Of a DNA stretch of 64,000 nt, positions 15,503-24,564 are shown piece by piece (position 1 is the first letter of the stretch; each line of letters starts with the position of its first letter). A model generated the notes under the pieces. That model did not search any database, was not told the DNA's origin, and was given only the letters and a program-made list of their open reading frames with translations. This DNA is from Budvicia aquatica DSM 5075 = ATCC 35567. Lineage in GTDB: Bacteria; Pseudomonadota; Gammaproteobacteria; Enterobacterales; Enterobacteriaceae. The translations under genes and the position numbers were made by a program. The stretch lies in assembly GCF_000427805.1 (NCBI RefSeq), contig NZ_ATYS01000002.1, forward strand, positions 62,190 through 126,189, written 5' to 3'.

Positions 15503-15975
15503 TCCCGTATGTAACCCCCGGTTAGGTTCTTCCCGTTGGGGTCCCCCACTGCGGGGGCGAAGCGACTCCCAGTTCCTACACCCGCGCTATATAAATTTAG
15601 GGTTGACAAAATATGGGCGACAAACTTGCATCAATTCCACTGAGAGGCTCATCAATAAAGGGTTTTGTGTTTGTCCTAATTTGTCCACTGGCGACAAACT
15701 GCGTTACAAACCGGGGGCAATCTATAAGGGGTGACAAAGTTCGGGGCTACTCATCGAGTGACCGACTACAACCCATCACTTAATTGCTAACCCGATTTTT
15801 TAGTTTTCATTCATGAACGCGATCTCCCCATCAATCAGATTAATATCGCGTAAAATGCGATACTTCCCAGACGTGAAAAGTTGATAATCTCGTCTTGGTA
15901 TAATCCTATCGATATAATAAGCCGCCAAAGTCCATCTAGTCATACTCGCCGATCTCCCATAGATGAGGAATAATC
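15503..15975. promoter_or_regulatory. Non-coding region with GACAAA cluster, possible packaging site
   Basis: No gene is seen. GACAAA occurs at 15605, 15619, 15693 and 15733, and its complement TTTGTC at 15670 and 15680: six copies in about 135 bp. Just before it is a G/C-rich hairpin (CCCCC/GGGGG near 15545-15560). Lying next to the small terminases, this could be a cos/pac-type recognition site or an operator array; neither is proven. Confidence 0.4.
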
Positions 15976-16164
15976 ATGTTAAGCCGTGATGTTATCGAAA
16001 AGACCATAATTAACGCAGCTCACCAGCAGGGGCATAGTTTAAGTAATCGGGAGCTATTAGATATCCGTACCGGCGTAGCGGCAACGTTGGCTGCTAAAGA
16101 ACGACACCGGCAGAGAATGAACGCACCCGCCTACCAGTGGAAGAAACCAGAGCCGCACAGGTGA
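15976..16164 (+). CDS. Small basic element protein
   Basis: A 62-residue protein with a good gaggaat ribosome site. It is helical and basic (VIEKTIINAAHQQGHSLSNRELLDIRTGV...) with a proline-rich end (KKPEPHR). No family is recognised. The coding character and ribosome site support a real gene. Confidence 0.5.
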   Translation: MLSRDVIEKTIINAAHQQGHSLSNRELLDIRTGVAATLAAKERHRQRMNAPAYQWKKPEPHR

Positions 16165-16592
16165 TAGAGCACGGTTTAGTTATTTAAAATTGGGCAGGGT
16201 TGGACGGATTAAAGGCGGGTAAATAGCGCTACCCCTCACCCTGACTGGCTTTGACCAAGAATTCACAACAAGGCTCGTCTAACAAATGATGTTGCCCATC
16301 AGCAAGCCCAATCTTCGTAAATCTTAACAATTCCTAACGTTCTGGCATTCTGCTAGTGACTTATTTCTGGCTGGCGTTAGCAGTAATTGATAACCAGAAT
16401 AGCCATAAATTTGTTAGTTTACTGAGTTCATCGATCGGTAGTGCTGGTAGATGCAGGAATACGTGTATAGACTCATATAGACATTGATAAATGGATGGCG
16501 CAGTGTGTAGACTGAATAATATAGTCTGGTTAGTTTTATTAACCGACTACGGACACCAAAGGAAACCCCATTAAGTAACGGGAGGTTCCACG
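16165..16592. other. Non-coding region near the right end
   Basis: I see no convincing gene. TATAGAC motifs occur at 16466-16472 and 16476-16482, and TGTATAG at 16464-16470. TATAGAC is also found just after the integrase (4496-4502) and TGTATAG at both proposed ends. These may be integrase or AlpA binding sites. A short GGTTA/TAACC hairpin lies near 16528-16544. Confidence 0.35.
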
Positions 16593-17228
16593 ATGAGAAA
16601 TAATCAAGTACGAGAATCCATGCCAAGACTGATATCGGATACCAGCTTTAACAGAAAGCTAAACATAACAGAGCATAACCATGAGCATACAAAGATGTTT
16701 CTTGAAAAAGGGACGAGTGAATTTGTGTTGCCCGGGTTTATTACTCCTCACGGCTATCGATTGGTGAAATCCACTAGCGGAAATGAGCAATACCGACTAA
16801 TTACTGACTCGGATGAACCAGAGACCGCTTACGCCGTTAAGCTTGAGTTTATGAACCATATCGTTCCGGGTAAGAAAACATGTACGCAGATTATGGTATG
16901 GCGCTCTCTTAGGGGGATTTACGATGACGCAGTAAGAGGGTTAGCAAAGGCTTTCTTTGTGTATTTTCTTGATCAATATCAAATCGTGATTTCAGACAGT
17001 GAACAGACGGCCGCCGGTCGTAGGTTTTGGGAGCTGCGCATTACATGGGCACTAGAAACACCTGACTACCATGTTTATGTCTCAGACGGCTCTCAGGAGG
17101 AACGTCCATTGACGCGTATTCATACGATGAGCGATTTCTTTGATGTCTGGTCAGATTTTTGTTATGGACATGATTCTGATTGTCACTCACACCGCTTATT
17201 GGTTATCAGTACGGAAAACCTGAGTTAG
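16593..17228 (+). CDS. Cargo-like protein of unknown function at the element end
   Basis: A 211-residue soluble protein with an excellent ribosome site (ggagg, 7 bp before ATG). It has no signal peptide or membrane segment. The middle part shows QIMVWRSL, VRGLAKAFFVYFLDQYQIVISDSEQTAAGRRFWELR, a pattern I associate with uncharacterised proteins of mobile islands (an acidic SDSEQT motif followed by FW). The gene lies alone between the packaging module and the right end, where satellites often carry genes that help the host or block other phages. That role is inferred from place only. Confidence 0.65.
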   Translation: MRNNQVRESMPRLISDTSFNRKLNITEHNHEHTKMFLEKGTSEFVLPGFITPHGYRLVKSTSGNEQYRLITDSDEPETAYAVKLEFMNHIVPGKKTCTQIMVWRSLRGIYDDAVRGLAKAFFVYFLDQYQIVISDSEQTAAGRRFWELRITWALETPDYHVYVSDGSQEERPLTRIHTMSDFFDVWSDFCYGHDSDCHSHRLLVISTENLS

Positions 17229-17280
17229 TCATGGTGCGGTGGTTAAAATGTCAGCAATAAGCGTTAAGTAAAATCAAATA

Positions 17281-17301
17281 TGTATAGTAATGTGTATAGT
17301 A
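17281..17301 (+). repeat. Candidate right attachment site
   Basis: Matches 3227-3247 at 19 of 21 positions in direct orientation. In addition 17275-17288 is an exact 14-bp inverted copy of 3213-3226. Host gene yjjU begins 135 bp further on. Confidence 0.4.
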
Positions 17302-17435
17302 ATTATTACCCCTTGCTTTGGATTTGTTTTATTTCAAGTGGTTACGTGATTAAGTTGAATCCTACAAGAAGATTACGGAAAGGAGCAAGAAAGGGTATCC
17401 TGTGAGAAAAGGATCGATCATTAAGGATGTAACGT

Positions 17436-18431
17436 TTGGGAAATCGGGTACCTGTTACTCTGGGTAGAATTGAACCATTGGCTTACAAACCTTACCGGCC
17501 GGGCAAAATAGCTCTGGTTTGTGAAGGTGGCGGCCAGCGGGGCATTTTTACCGCCGGTGTTTTAGATGAATTTCAACGAATGGGGTTTGACCCGTTTGAT
17601 TTATTAATCGGAACCTCTGCCGGAGCGCAGAATCTATCTGCCTTTATTTGTGGCCAGCCGGGATATGCCCGCCGAGTCATTGTCCGCTACACCACTTCCC
17701 CTCAGTTTTTTAATCCGCTGCGTTTTGTACGTGGTGGTAACTTGATCGATTTAGATTGGCTGGTGAATTCTACCCTTGAGCAAATGCCGTTGAATATGGA
17801 TTATGCTGAACAGCGTATGCATCGCGGCTGTGAATTTTTGATGTGTGCCTGCCGAAGTGATGATTTTACGCCAACCTATTTCCCGGCTAAAAAAGATAAC
17901 TGGTTAGAGGTGATTAAGGCTTCCAGCGCTATTCCGGGTATTTACCGTTTCGGCGTAGAGCTTGATGGCGTGACTTATATGGACGGCGGCATCAGCGATG
18001 CTATTCCGGTTGAAGAGGCATACCGTCGCGGGGCTGATACCATTGTGGTGATTCGCACCGTGCCATCACAGGTTTATTATACTCCGGCGTGGGTTAAGCG
18101 TATGGAACGTTGGTTTCCTGAAAGCTCAAGGCCACAGATGTTGCGCATTCTTAACCAGCATGAAGTCAGCTACGTTCGGACTCAACACTTTATTGAAAAT
18201 CCACCCGACGGGGTTCAAATTCTTGAAATTTTCCCGCCTCATCCGCTGGCCAGCAATGCCTTAGGCAGCCGTATCGGCTCGCTGAATAAGGATTATCATT
18301 TAGGTAAACGCTGCGCTCGTTACTTCCTATCGACCATTGGTCGCTCACTGCTACAGATGCATAAAACCAAGGTTAAAAATGATATTAACGTTCAGTCAAA
18401 AGAGAATCCGCCGGATCAGGTGAGCCCATAA
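17436..18431 (+). CDS. yjjU: Patatin-like phospholipase YjjU
   Basis: A patatin-family serine lipase/esterase of 331 residues. The catalytic dyad is visible: nucleophile S61 in GTSAG (59-63) and D183 in YMDGGISD, with the oxyanion loop CEGGGQRGI (29-37). I chose the TTG at 17436 because it gives the N terminus MGNRVPVTLG, closely matching E. coli YjjU (MGQRIPVTLG as I recall it), with a purine-rich aagga 10 bp upstream. The substrate in the cell is not established. It is followed 11 bp later by yjjV, as in E. coli. Confidence 0.93.
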   Translation: MGNRVPVTLGRIEPLAYKPYRPGKIALVCEGGGQRGIFTAGVLDEFQRMGFDPFDLLIGTSAGAQNLSAFICGQPGYARRVIVRYTTSPQFFNPLRFVRGGNLIDLDWLVNSTLEQMPLNMDYAEQRMHRGCEFLMCACRSDDFTPTYFPAKKDNWLEVIKASSAIPGIYRFGVELDGVTYMDGGISDAIPVEEAYRRGADTIVVIRTVPSQVYYTPAWVKRMERWFPESSRPQMLRILNQHEVSYVRTQHFIENPPDGVQILEIFPPHPLASNALGSRIGSLNKDYHLGKRCARYFLSTIGRSLLQMHKTKVKNDINVQSKENPPDQVSP

Positions 18432-18442
18432 TCAGAGGTTAT

Positions 18443-19222
18443 ATGCGCCCGGTTTTTATCGATACTCACTGCCATTTTGATTTTCCGCCGTTCACAACCC
18501 ATGAACAAGAGAGCCTGACTTTGGCTGCTCAGTCCGGGGTTGAGCGAATTATTGTGCCGGCGGTCAGCGCTGAAATGTTTGACGGTATTCTGAGCCTGAG
18601 CCGACAATTTTCGATGGTCTACGCTGCGCTGGGGTTACATCCTCTGTACGTTGCCGTTCACCATCAGGATTCATTGGACCGGTTAGAACAATTACTAAAA
18701 GGGAATGCTGTAAAATTAGTGGCGGTGGGTGAGATCGGGCTGGATGAGTATATGGACGAGCCATTAATTGAGCGCCAGCAATGGCTGTTATCTGAGCAGC
18801 TTACATTCGCTAAGCGTTACGAACTGCCGGTGATTTTGCACTCTCGGCGGACTCACGATAGGTTGGCTAAGGTATTACGCCAGTCAGACCTGCCTAGAAC
18901 CGGAGTGGTACACGGTTTTTCCGGGAGTCTGGAGCAGGCGAAGGCCTTTGTACGCTTAGGTTATCGAATCGGCGTAGGCGGCGTAATTACCTATCCGCGG
19001 GCGCAAAAGACCCGCAACGTAATGGCTGCGTTACCGTTGAGCGCCTTAGTGTTAGAAACTGATGCGCCAGACATGCCGTTATCAGGATTTCAGGGGCAGC
19101 CTAACCGGCCGGAACGTGTTAAACAGGTGTTTGAACAGCTGTGTTTATTGCGTACTGAGCCAGCGCAACAAATTGCTGAACAGTTATATACCAATAGTAT
19201 GGAACTCTTTTGGCCGGCCTGA
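18443..19222 (+). CDS. yjjV: TatD-family metal-dependent hydrolase YjjV
   Basis: A 259-residue TatD-type amidohydrolase-fold protein, probably a metal-dependent deoxyribonuclease. Metal ligands are visible: H9-x-H11 (DTHCHFD), the GEIGLDEY glutamate, VILHSRR, VVHGFSG and LETDAPD near the end. Length matches E. coli YjjV. It has an agaggtt ribosome site and forms an operon with yjjU. It converges with ytjB, the two stops being only 8 bp apart. Confidence 0.93.
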   Translation: MRPVFIDTHCHFDFPPFTTHEQESLTLAAQSGVERIIVPAVSAEMFDGILSLSRQFSMVYAALGLHPLYVAVHHQDSLDRLEQLLKGNAVKLVAVGEIGLDEYMDEPLIERQQWLLSEQLTFAKRYELPVILHSRRTHDRLAKVLRQSDLPRTGVVHGFSGSLEQAKAFVRLGYRIGVGGVITYPRAQKTRNVMAALPLSALVLETDAPDMPLSGFQGQPNRPERVKQVFEQLCLLRTEPAQQIAEQLYTNSMELFWPA

Positions 19223-19229
19223 GCGGGTT

Positions 19230-19940
19230 TTAGCGGTAAGGCTTCTTTTTATGCGGGCGTTTTTTCTTCGCCGGTTTGATCGGATCCAGCTCTTTAGCAG
19301 CATCTTCACGAGGTTCATTATCACTTTCACCGGTGGTGAGCAACTGCAGGGACTGTTTCCAACTAGGCCGATGGTGGGCCAGTAGGGTATAGGCCAGAAT
19401 CAGGCCGATTATCATTGCCAGCACTAGCATTAACCTGATCATATTGGTGGTATTTTGAGCCTGCTTCGCTTGTGCATCTGACACATGGGTGTCTAGCGTT
19501 AAGCGAATAAAGCCCAGCGGGCCATCTTTGCTATCGATCATTTCAACTATCTGTTGGTTGGCATCGCGTTCAGGTTGTCCCCCTTCAATAGCAAGCCGGT
19601 CTTTAAGGCTGGTTTTATCACCTTCTTGTACAATCAACGTGCCATCAACTTTATACACTGAGGCATCAAGTACCCGACTATGTTGCGTCAGGTGTTGTAG
19701 AATAGCTCTGATTTGTTGATCATCCGTAGTATCGATTGTTCCGTCGAGTAACGGGCTCAGCGTAAAAGTCACCTGCTTTGCCAGCGTACGGGCCAACTCC
19801 TGTGACTGTTTCGCTTGTGCCGCCTGGCTGTTTAGGCTGAAATAGGACGCGCCCTTGATTAGCACAGCTAATAAAGCCAGACAAAACAAGACAATAACAA
19901 TCCGATGTAGATGAAGCTTAAATTTGAGCCGTTTGGTCAT
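19230..19940 (-). CDS. ytjB: Membrane protein YtjB (Smp)
   Basis: A 236-residue inner-membrane protein with one N-terminal membrane helix (about 13-32), a periplasmic domain (about 35-165) and a second helix (about 168-190), then a basic Lys/Pro/Arg-rich cytoplasmic tail (KPAKKKRPHKKKPYR). This matches E. coli YtjB/Smp, named after a virulence protein family, whose function is unclear. It is divergent from serB, as in E. coli, sharing a 128-bp intergenic region. Confidence 0.9.
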   Translation of the reverse strand: MTKRLKFKLHLHRIVIVLFCLALLAVLIKGASYFSLNSQAAQAKQSQELARTLAKQVTFTLSPLLDGTIDTTDDQQIRAILQHLTQHSRVLDASVYKVDGTLIVQEGDKTSLKDRLAIEGGQPERDANQQIVEMIDSKDGPLGFIRLTLDTHVSDAQAKQAQNTTNMIRLMLVLAMIIGLILAYTLLAHHRPSWKQSLQLLTTGESDNEPREDAAKELDPIKPAKKKRPHKKKPYR

Positions 19941-20068
19941 GCAACTACCTTATGTGCCGGAGATGTTTTATGTTGCCAGAACTCTATCCGTTAGGATAGC
20001 TTGGGACGCTGTTTTGTCGTTGAATCAATTTATTGTCGGATTTGCACCGTTTTTAAGGAGTCGTAGTA

Positions 20069-21046
20069 ATGCCTATTAGCCTGACTTATAGCGATTTGCC
20101 CGCCGAAATCGATTGTTGGCCCGGACTACCGCTATCGTTAAGCGGTGATGAAGTCATGCCGCTCGATTATTGGGCCGGACATACCGGTTGGCTACTGTAT
20201 GGCAGAGGGTTAGACAAGCAGAGATTAGCCGGGTTCCAGCGTCGCTTAGGTGATGCTCTGGTGGTTGTTTCTGCATGGAGTGTTGATGATTATCAAGTGA
20301 TTCGCCTTGCCGGCGTACTGTCGACGAAGGCAAAAAAAATTGCGGATGAATATCAGTTAGATGTTGCACAGATGGGCGCATTGCCCTCATTGCGTACCCC
20401 GGGATTATTGGTCATGGACATGGACTCGACGGCCATCCAAATCGAGTGTATCGATGAAATCGCTAAGCTGGCCGGCGTTGGTGAGCAGGTGGCTGAAGTC
20501 ACTGAGCGGGCCATGCGCGGTGAGCTCGATTTTGCAGCCAGCCTGCGTCAAAGAGTGGCAACGCTAAAAGGTGCCGATGCGTCAATTTTAGAGCAGGTCA
20601 GAGACGGCTTACCGCTAATGCCGGGGTTAACTGAGCTGGTTGCCCGGCTGCATGAGCTTGGCTGGCATGTTGCTATTGCTTCCGGCGGATTTACTTACTA
20701 CGCCGACTATCTGCGCGATAAGCTGAATCTGTTCTCGGTTTCGGCTAATCAGTTGGGCATTAAGCAGGGGAAACTGACCGGTAAAGTGGTTGGCCCGATT
20801 GTTGATGCAAAGTTTAAAGCCAATAACTTACAGGAACTGGCGGAGTCGCTGGAAATTCCTGTGACACAAACGGTGGCTATCGGCGATGGTGCCAATGACT
20901 TAAAAATGATTAAAGTGGCCGGGTTAGGCATTGCCTATCATGCCAAGCCAAAAGTTTATTCAAAAGCCAAAGTGGGCATTCGTCATGCCGACTTGCTGGG
21001 CGTACTGTGTATTCTTTCGGCGAGTTTGAATCACGAAGGGCGCTAG
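20069..21046 (+). CDS. serB: Phosphoserine phosphatase
   Basis: Last step of L-serine synthesis: phosphoserine to serine plus phosphate. The 325-residue protein is a HAD-superfamily phosphatase with the catalytic DMDST motif (D117, D119), SGGFTYYAD (motif II), and the Mg-binding GDGANDL motif toward the end. The N-terminal extension (1-105) corresponds to the one in E. coli SerB. The start has aaggag. radA follows after 45 bp in the same direction. Confidence 0.97.
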   Translation: MPISLTYSDLPAEIDCWPGLPLSLSGDEVMPLDYWAGHTGWLLYGRGLDKQRLAGFQRRLGDALVVVSAWSVDDYQVIRLAGVLSTKAKKIADEYQLDVAQMGALPSLRTPGLLVMDMDSTAIQIECIDEIAKLAGVGEQVAEVTERAMRGELDFAASLRQRVATLKGADASILEQVRDGLPLMPGLTELVARLHELGWHVAIASGGFTYYADYLRDKLNLFSVSANQLGIKQGKLTGKVVGPIVDAKFKANNLQELAESLEIPVTQTVAIGDGANDLKMIKVAGLGIAYHAKPKVYSKAKVGIRHADLLGVLCILSASLNHEGR

Positions 21047-21091
21047 ATTTAAACAGACCTAAGAAACTTATATTAAATACCGAGGTTATCC

Positions 21092-22471
21092 ATGGCTAAG
21101 CCCGCGAAGCGAGCGTTTGTATGTAATGAGTGTGGCGCTGATTATCCACGCTGGCAGGGGCAATGTAGTGCCTGTAATGCCTGGAATAGTATTACTGAGA
21201 TTCGCCTTGCTGCTGCTTCATCGCCACGGACCGACCGCTTTACCGGCTATGCCGGTGACGGCGGGATCAGTAAAGTTCAGAAGCTATCTGATATCAGTCT
21301 GGAAGAGCTACCTCGGTTTTCGACCGGTTTTACCGAGTTTGACCGGGTGTTGGGCGGCGGTGTGGTACCGGGAAGTGCAATTCTTATCGGGGGAAGTCCC
21401 GGGGCGGGTAAAAGTACTCTGTTACTGCAAACGATATGCAAGCTGGCCGGACATATGAAGACGCTGTATGTCACCGGTGAAGAGTCGCTGCAACAGGTTG
21501 CGATGCGCGCTCACCGACTTGGCTTGCCAACTGAAAACGTGCAGATGCTGTCAGAAACCAGCATTGAACAGATTTGCCTGATAGCAGAACAAGAGCAGCC
21601 ACGCCTGATGGTGATCGACTCCATTCAGGTGATGCATATGGCCGATATCCAGTCTTCACCCGGCAGCGTTGCGCAGGTGCGGGAAACGGCGGCTTATCTT
21701 ACCCGCTTTGCCAAAACCAAAGGGGTCGCCATTATTATGGTCGGCCATGTTACCAAAGATGGTTCTCTGGCTGGGCCTAAAGTCTTGGAACACTGTATCG
21801 ACTGTTCTGTGATGCTGGATGGCGATGCGGACTCGCGTTTCAGAACCTTGCGCAGCCATAAAAACCGTTTTGGTGCCGTGAATGAATTAGGCGTTTTTGC
21901 CATGACCGAACAGGGATTAAGAGAGATCAGTAATCCGTCGGCCATTTTTCTCAGCCGGGGTGAGGAAATCACTTCCGGCAGTTCCGTCATGGTGGTGTGG
22001 GAAGGCTCCCGCCCGCTGCTGGTTGAGATTCAGGCGCTGGTCGATCACTCCATGTTATCTAATCCGCGTCGGGTTGCGGTCGGTCTGGAACAGAATCGGT
22101 TAGCTATATTGTTGGCGGTATTGCATCGGCACGGCGGCTTGCAGATGGCCGATCAGGACGTTTTTGTTAACGTTGTTGGCGGAGTTAAAGTCACTGAAAC
22201 CAGCGCCGATTTAGCCTTATTGCTCTCGCTGGTATCCAGCCTGCGAGATCGCCCGCTGCCGGAAGACTTAGTGGTGTTTGGTGAAGTTGGCTTAGCCGGT
22301 GAGATTCGGCCGGTACCCAGCGGTCAGGAACGAATTTCTGAAGCCTCAAAGCACGGCTTTAAACGTGCAATAGTGCCTTTTGCTAACGTACCTAAAAAGA
22401 AGACGCCGGGAATGGAAGTGTTCGGCGTGAAGAAGCTGTCTGATGCATTGGCGGTACTGGAAGATCTTTGA
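21092..22471 (+). CDS. radA: DNA repair protein RadA
   Basis: RadA is a RecA-like branch migration helicase that processes recombination intermediates. The 459 residues show the zinc finger C11-x2-C14, C25-x2-C28; Walker A GGSPGAGKST (100-109); the RadA-specific KNRFG motif (257-261); and a C-terminal Lon-protease-like domain (about 280-459). It is co-directional with serB. In E. coli nadR follows; here it does not, and a long hairpin comes next. Confidence 0.97.
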   Translation: MAKPAKRAFVCNECGADYPRWQGQCSACNAWNSITEIRLAAASSPRTDRFTGYAGDGGISKVQKLSDISLEELPRFSTGFTEFDRVLGGGVVPGSAILIGGSPGAGKSTLLLQTICKLAGHMKTLYVTGEESLQQVAMRAHRLGLPTENVQMLSETSIEQICLIAEQEQPRLMVIDSIQVMHMADIQSSPGSVAQVRETAAYLTRFAKTKGVAIIMVGHVTKDGSLAGPKVLEHCIDCSVMLDGDADSRFRTLRSHKNRFGAVNELGVFAMTEQGLREISNPSAIFLSRGEEITSGSSVMVVWEGSRPLLVEIQALVDHSMLSNPRRVAVGLEQNRLAILLAVLHRHGGLQMADQDVFVNVVGGVKVTETSADLALLLSLVSSLRDRPLPEDLVVFGEVGLAGEIRPVPSGQERISEASKHGFKRAIVPFANVPKKKTPGMEVFGVKKLSDALAVLEDL

Positions 22472-22491
22472 TCGAATGTCGGGTGTGTGGC

Positions 22492-22541
22492 GATAAACTG
22501 GCCCGATACTGGAAAATTCTTCAGTATCGGGCCAGTTTATC
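22492..22541. terminator. Perfect 20-bp stem between radA and the dehydrogenase gene
   Basis: Arms 22492-22511 and 22522-22541 are exact reverse complements around a 10-nt loop. It separates the convergent radA and the leftward gene at 22550 and would act on both strands. It lacks a long T run. Confidence 0.7.
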
Positions 22542-22549
22542 TTTATAGA

Positions 22550-23551
22550 TTAGAGAACAATGGCGATTTTACCGGTCATATGACCTTCAAGCTGTAATTT
22601 GTGTGCTTCGGTGATGCTTTCAACACTAAGTCCGTGCAGGGTTTTACTCAGCGTGCCTTTGAGTTGACCTTCATCCAGCATTTTGGCAACTCGCTGCAAA
22701 ATTTGGCCTTGTTCTGCCATATCCGGAGTCTGATACATACTGCGAGTGAACATCAACTCCCAGTGGAATGCGACACCTTTAGATCTGACCAACGGCTGAG
22801 CCAGCGGCTGTTTGTTTTCTACGATAGAACAGATATGGCCAAACGGCGCAATCACTTCACTTATTGCAGGCCAGTGGCCATCGGTATCGTTCAGACAGAA
22901 GATATAATCGACCTGTTTAATATTGTGCTTAAGCAGATTTTGTTTGAGATCCCGGTAATCCACGGTCAGATCTGCACCACGGTCTAGGCACCATTTAGCG
23001 GATTCAGGGCGAGATGCGGTGGCAATAATTCGCACTTTACTGCGCAGCGCGGCCAGTGGAATTGCCAGTGAGCCCACTCCGCCTGCACCACCAATAATCA
23101 ACAGGGTCTTATCATTGCCGGCATCCTGAATTTTTAAATGCTCAAACAGGCCTTCCCATGCGGTAAGCGCGGTCAGTGGGATAGCGGCTGAAGCCGCCCA
23201 GTCGAGTGACTTTGGCTTATGGGAAACGATTCGGGAATCAATTAATTGACGAGTTGCATTACTTCCGGCCCGGGTGATATCACCCGCATACCACACTTCG
23301 TCTCCTGCTGAGAATCCTTCTACTTTAGCACCGGTGGCAATAACCACTCCGCTGGCATCCCAACCCAGAATACGCGGTTCTTGTAGGCCATTTTGTTTTA
23401 GCCCTGCATGAACTTTGGTATCTACCGGATTCATGGCAATCGCTTTTATTTCGACCAGCAAATCGAAGTCGCCGGGGGTTTGCTGCGACAGATCAATCTT
23501 AATAAATTGTTGAGGGTCTTTAGGGTCAACGGCAATAGCATAATCAGACAT
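22550..23551 (-). CDS. Quinone oxidoreductase-like alcohol dehydrogenase family protein
   Basis: A 333-residue medium-chain dehydrogenase/reductase. It has an N-terminal GroES-like domain (about 25-130) and a nucleotide-binding domain with GGAGGVGS (154-161). The four-cysteine structural zinc site is missing, so it fits the NADPH:quinone reductase branch of the zinc-binding alcohol dehydrogenase family. Substrate unknown. It is divergent from a LysR regulator (23657) with 105 bp between, suggesting control by it. This pair replaces the nadR position of E. coli. Confidence 0.85.
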   Translation of the reverse strand: MSDYAIAVDPKDPQQFIKIDLSQQTPGDFDLLVEIKAIAMNPVDTKVHAGLKQNGLQEPRILGWDASGVVIATGAKVEGFSAGDEVWYAGDITRAGSNATRQLIDSRIVSHKPKSLDWAASAAIPLTALTAWEGLFEHLKIQDAGNDKTLLIIGGAGGVGSLAIPLAALRSKVRIIATASRPESAKWCLDRGADLTVDYRDLKQNLLKHNIKQVDYIFCLNDTDGHWPAISEVIAPFGHICSIVENKQPLAQPLVRSKGVAFHWELMFTRSMYQTPDMAEQGQILQRVAKMLDEGQLKGTLSKTLHGLSVESITEAHKLQLEGHMTGKIAIVL

Positions 23552-23656
23552 AAATATATTCCTTACTGGAGGGTGATTGCAGTCAGTCTAGCGGTTGGCG
23601 TAAAAACTGATAAGATAGGTTAATCAAAACAAACTGTTTATATAAAATGAACAATA

Positions 23657-24559
23657 ATGTTTAAACAATTACAGGATATGGCGCTATTTACGCTGGTGGT
23701 CGAGCTGGGGAGTTTCACTGCCGCGGCCAAGCGTGCCGGGCTGCCCAAATCGAGCGTTAGTCAAAGAATTAGCCACCTTGAGCAACAGTTGGGTTTACGC
23801 CTGCTGGCCAGAACTACCCGTCAATTGAGCCTGACATTTGCCGGAGAGCGCTATCTGGTGCACTGTCAGGAGATGATTCAGGCGTCAGAGCGGGCCCATC
23901 AGTCTTTACAAATGCTCAAGGATTCTCCCAGCGGCAGGATAAGAATTACCGCTCCGGCGGGGCTGGCAATTACGCTGTTGGCTCCGGTAGTGACTGATTT
24001 TCAGCAACTGTATCCGGAAGTGTCGGTTGAGGTTTATGTATCAGATACCATGGCAGATCTGGTCGCTTCTGGATTTGATATTGGTATTCGTACCGGCAAA
24101 CCACAAGATTCAACCCTAATCGGGCGCTTTCTGGGTCATTACCCTCGTTATCTGTTGGCGTCACCGGCCTATCTGGCCCGCTGGCAAACTATTACTCATC
24201 CCAGCCAGTTGGAAGGGCACCGCTGTATTACTCACCGGGCATGGTCAGAGTGTATTTTACGTAAAGGAGCTGAGGTTTATCATTGGCTTCAGCCAGCCGA
24301 CCACGTTACTGATAATTTGTTATACGCCCGGCAGTGTGCCATTGGCGGCGGGGGAATTACATTTTTGCCGGCATTTTTGACCACTGAGGTTATTTCCAGC
24401 GGGCAGTTACAGCCGGTGCTGACGGACTGGCAGGCAGAAGGCAATGAGCTCTATTTGGTCTATTCCGACCGTAAGCTCAATATGCCTGCGCTGGATCGCT
24501 TTATTGATACGATGATGAACCATCCTCTGGTTGCGGGGCATTCGGCAGCGTTAAATTGA
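23657..24559 (+). CDS. LysR-family transcriptional regulator
   Basis: A 300-residue LTTR with the N-terminal winged HTH (LVVELGSFTAAAKRAGLPKSSVSQRISHLEQQLGLRLL as the recognisable 17-50 segment, not quoted in one piece by the family) and a periplasmic-binding-like effector domain (about 88-295). It is similar in layout to the CrgA/DsdC-like group that regulates a divergent oxidoreductase. The neighbour at 22550-23551 is the likely target. It converges with the gene ending at 24565. Confidence 0.88.
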   Translation: MFKQLQDMALFTLVVELGSFTAAAKRAGLPKSSVSQRISHLEQQLGLRLLARTTRQLSLTFAGERYLVHCQEMIQASERAHQSLQMLKDSPSGRIRITAPAGLAITLLAPVVTDFQQLYPEVSVEVYVSDTMADLVASGFDIGIRTGKPQDSTLIGRFLGHYPRYLLASPAYLARWQTITHPSQLEGHRCITHRAWSECILRKGAEVYHWLQPADHVTDNLLYARQCAIGGGGITFLPAFLTTEVISSGQLQPVLTDWQAEGNELYLVYSDRKLNMPALDRFIDTMMNHPLVAGHSAALN

Positions 24560-24564
24560 ACGGG

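Larger units (their letters stand above)
3227..17301 (+). mobile_element. Integrated phage-satellite-like element (P4/PICI type)
   Basis: Between host genes osmY/csbD-like and yjjU lies about 14 kb of phage-type genes: P4-type integrase, AlpA, Bro-N protein, leftward small regulator, C4-type RNA with Icd-like gene, alpha-like primase-helicase, iteron origin, SSB, two small terminases and a cargo-like gene. No large terminase, head, tail, holin or lysin gene is present, and size and gene set fit a satellite that parasitises a helper phage. The ends are proposed from a 19/21 direct match (3227-3247 and 17281-17301). The gene content is certain; the exact ends are not. Confidence 0.85.

Noticed and set aside
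16414-16626. A 70-codon leftward frame near the right end of the element
   Set aside because: It overlaps the start and ribosome site of the real gene at 16593 and has no ribosome site or familiar composition.
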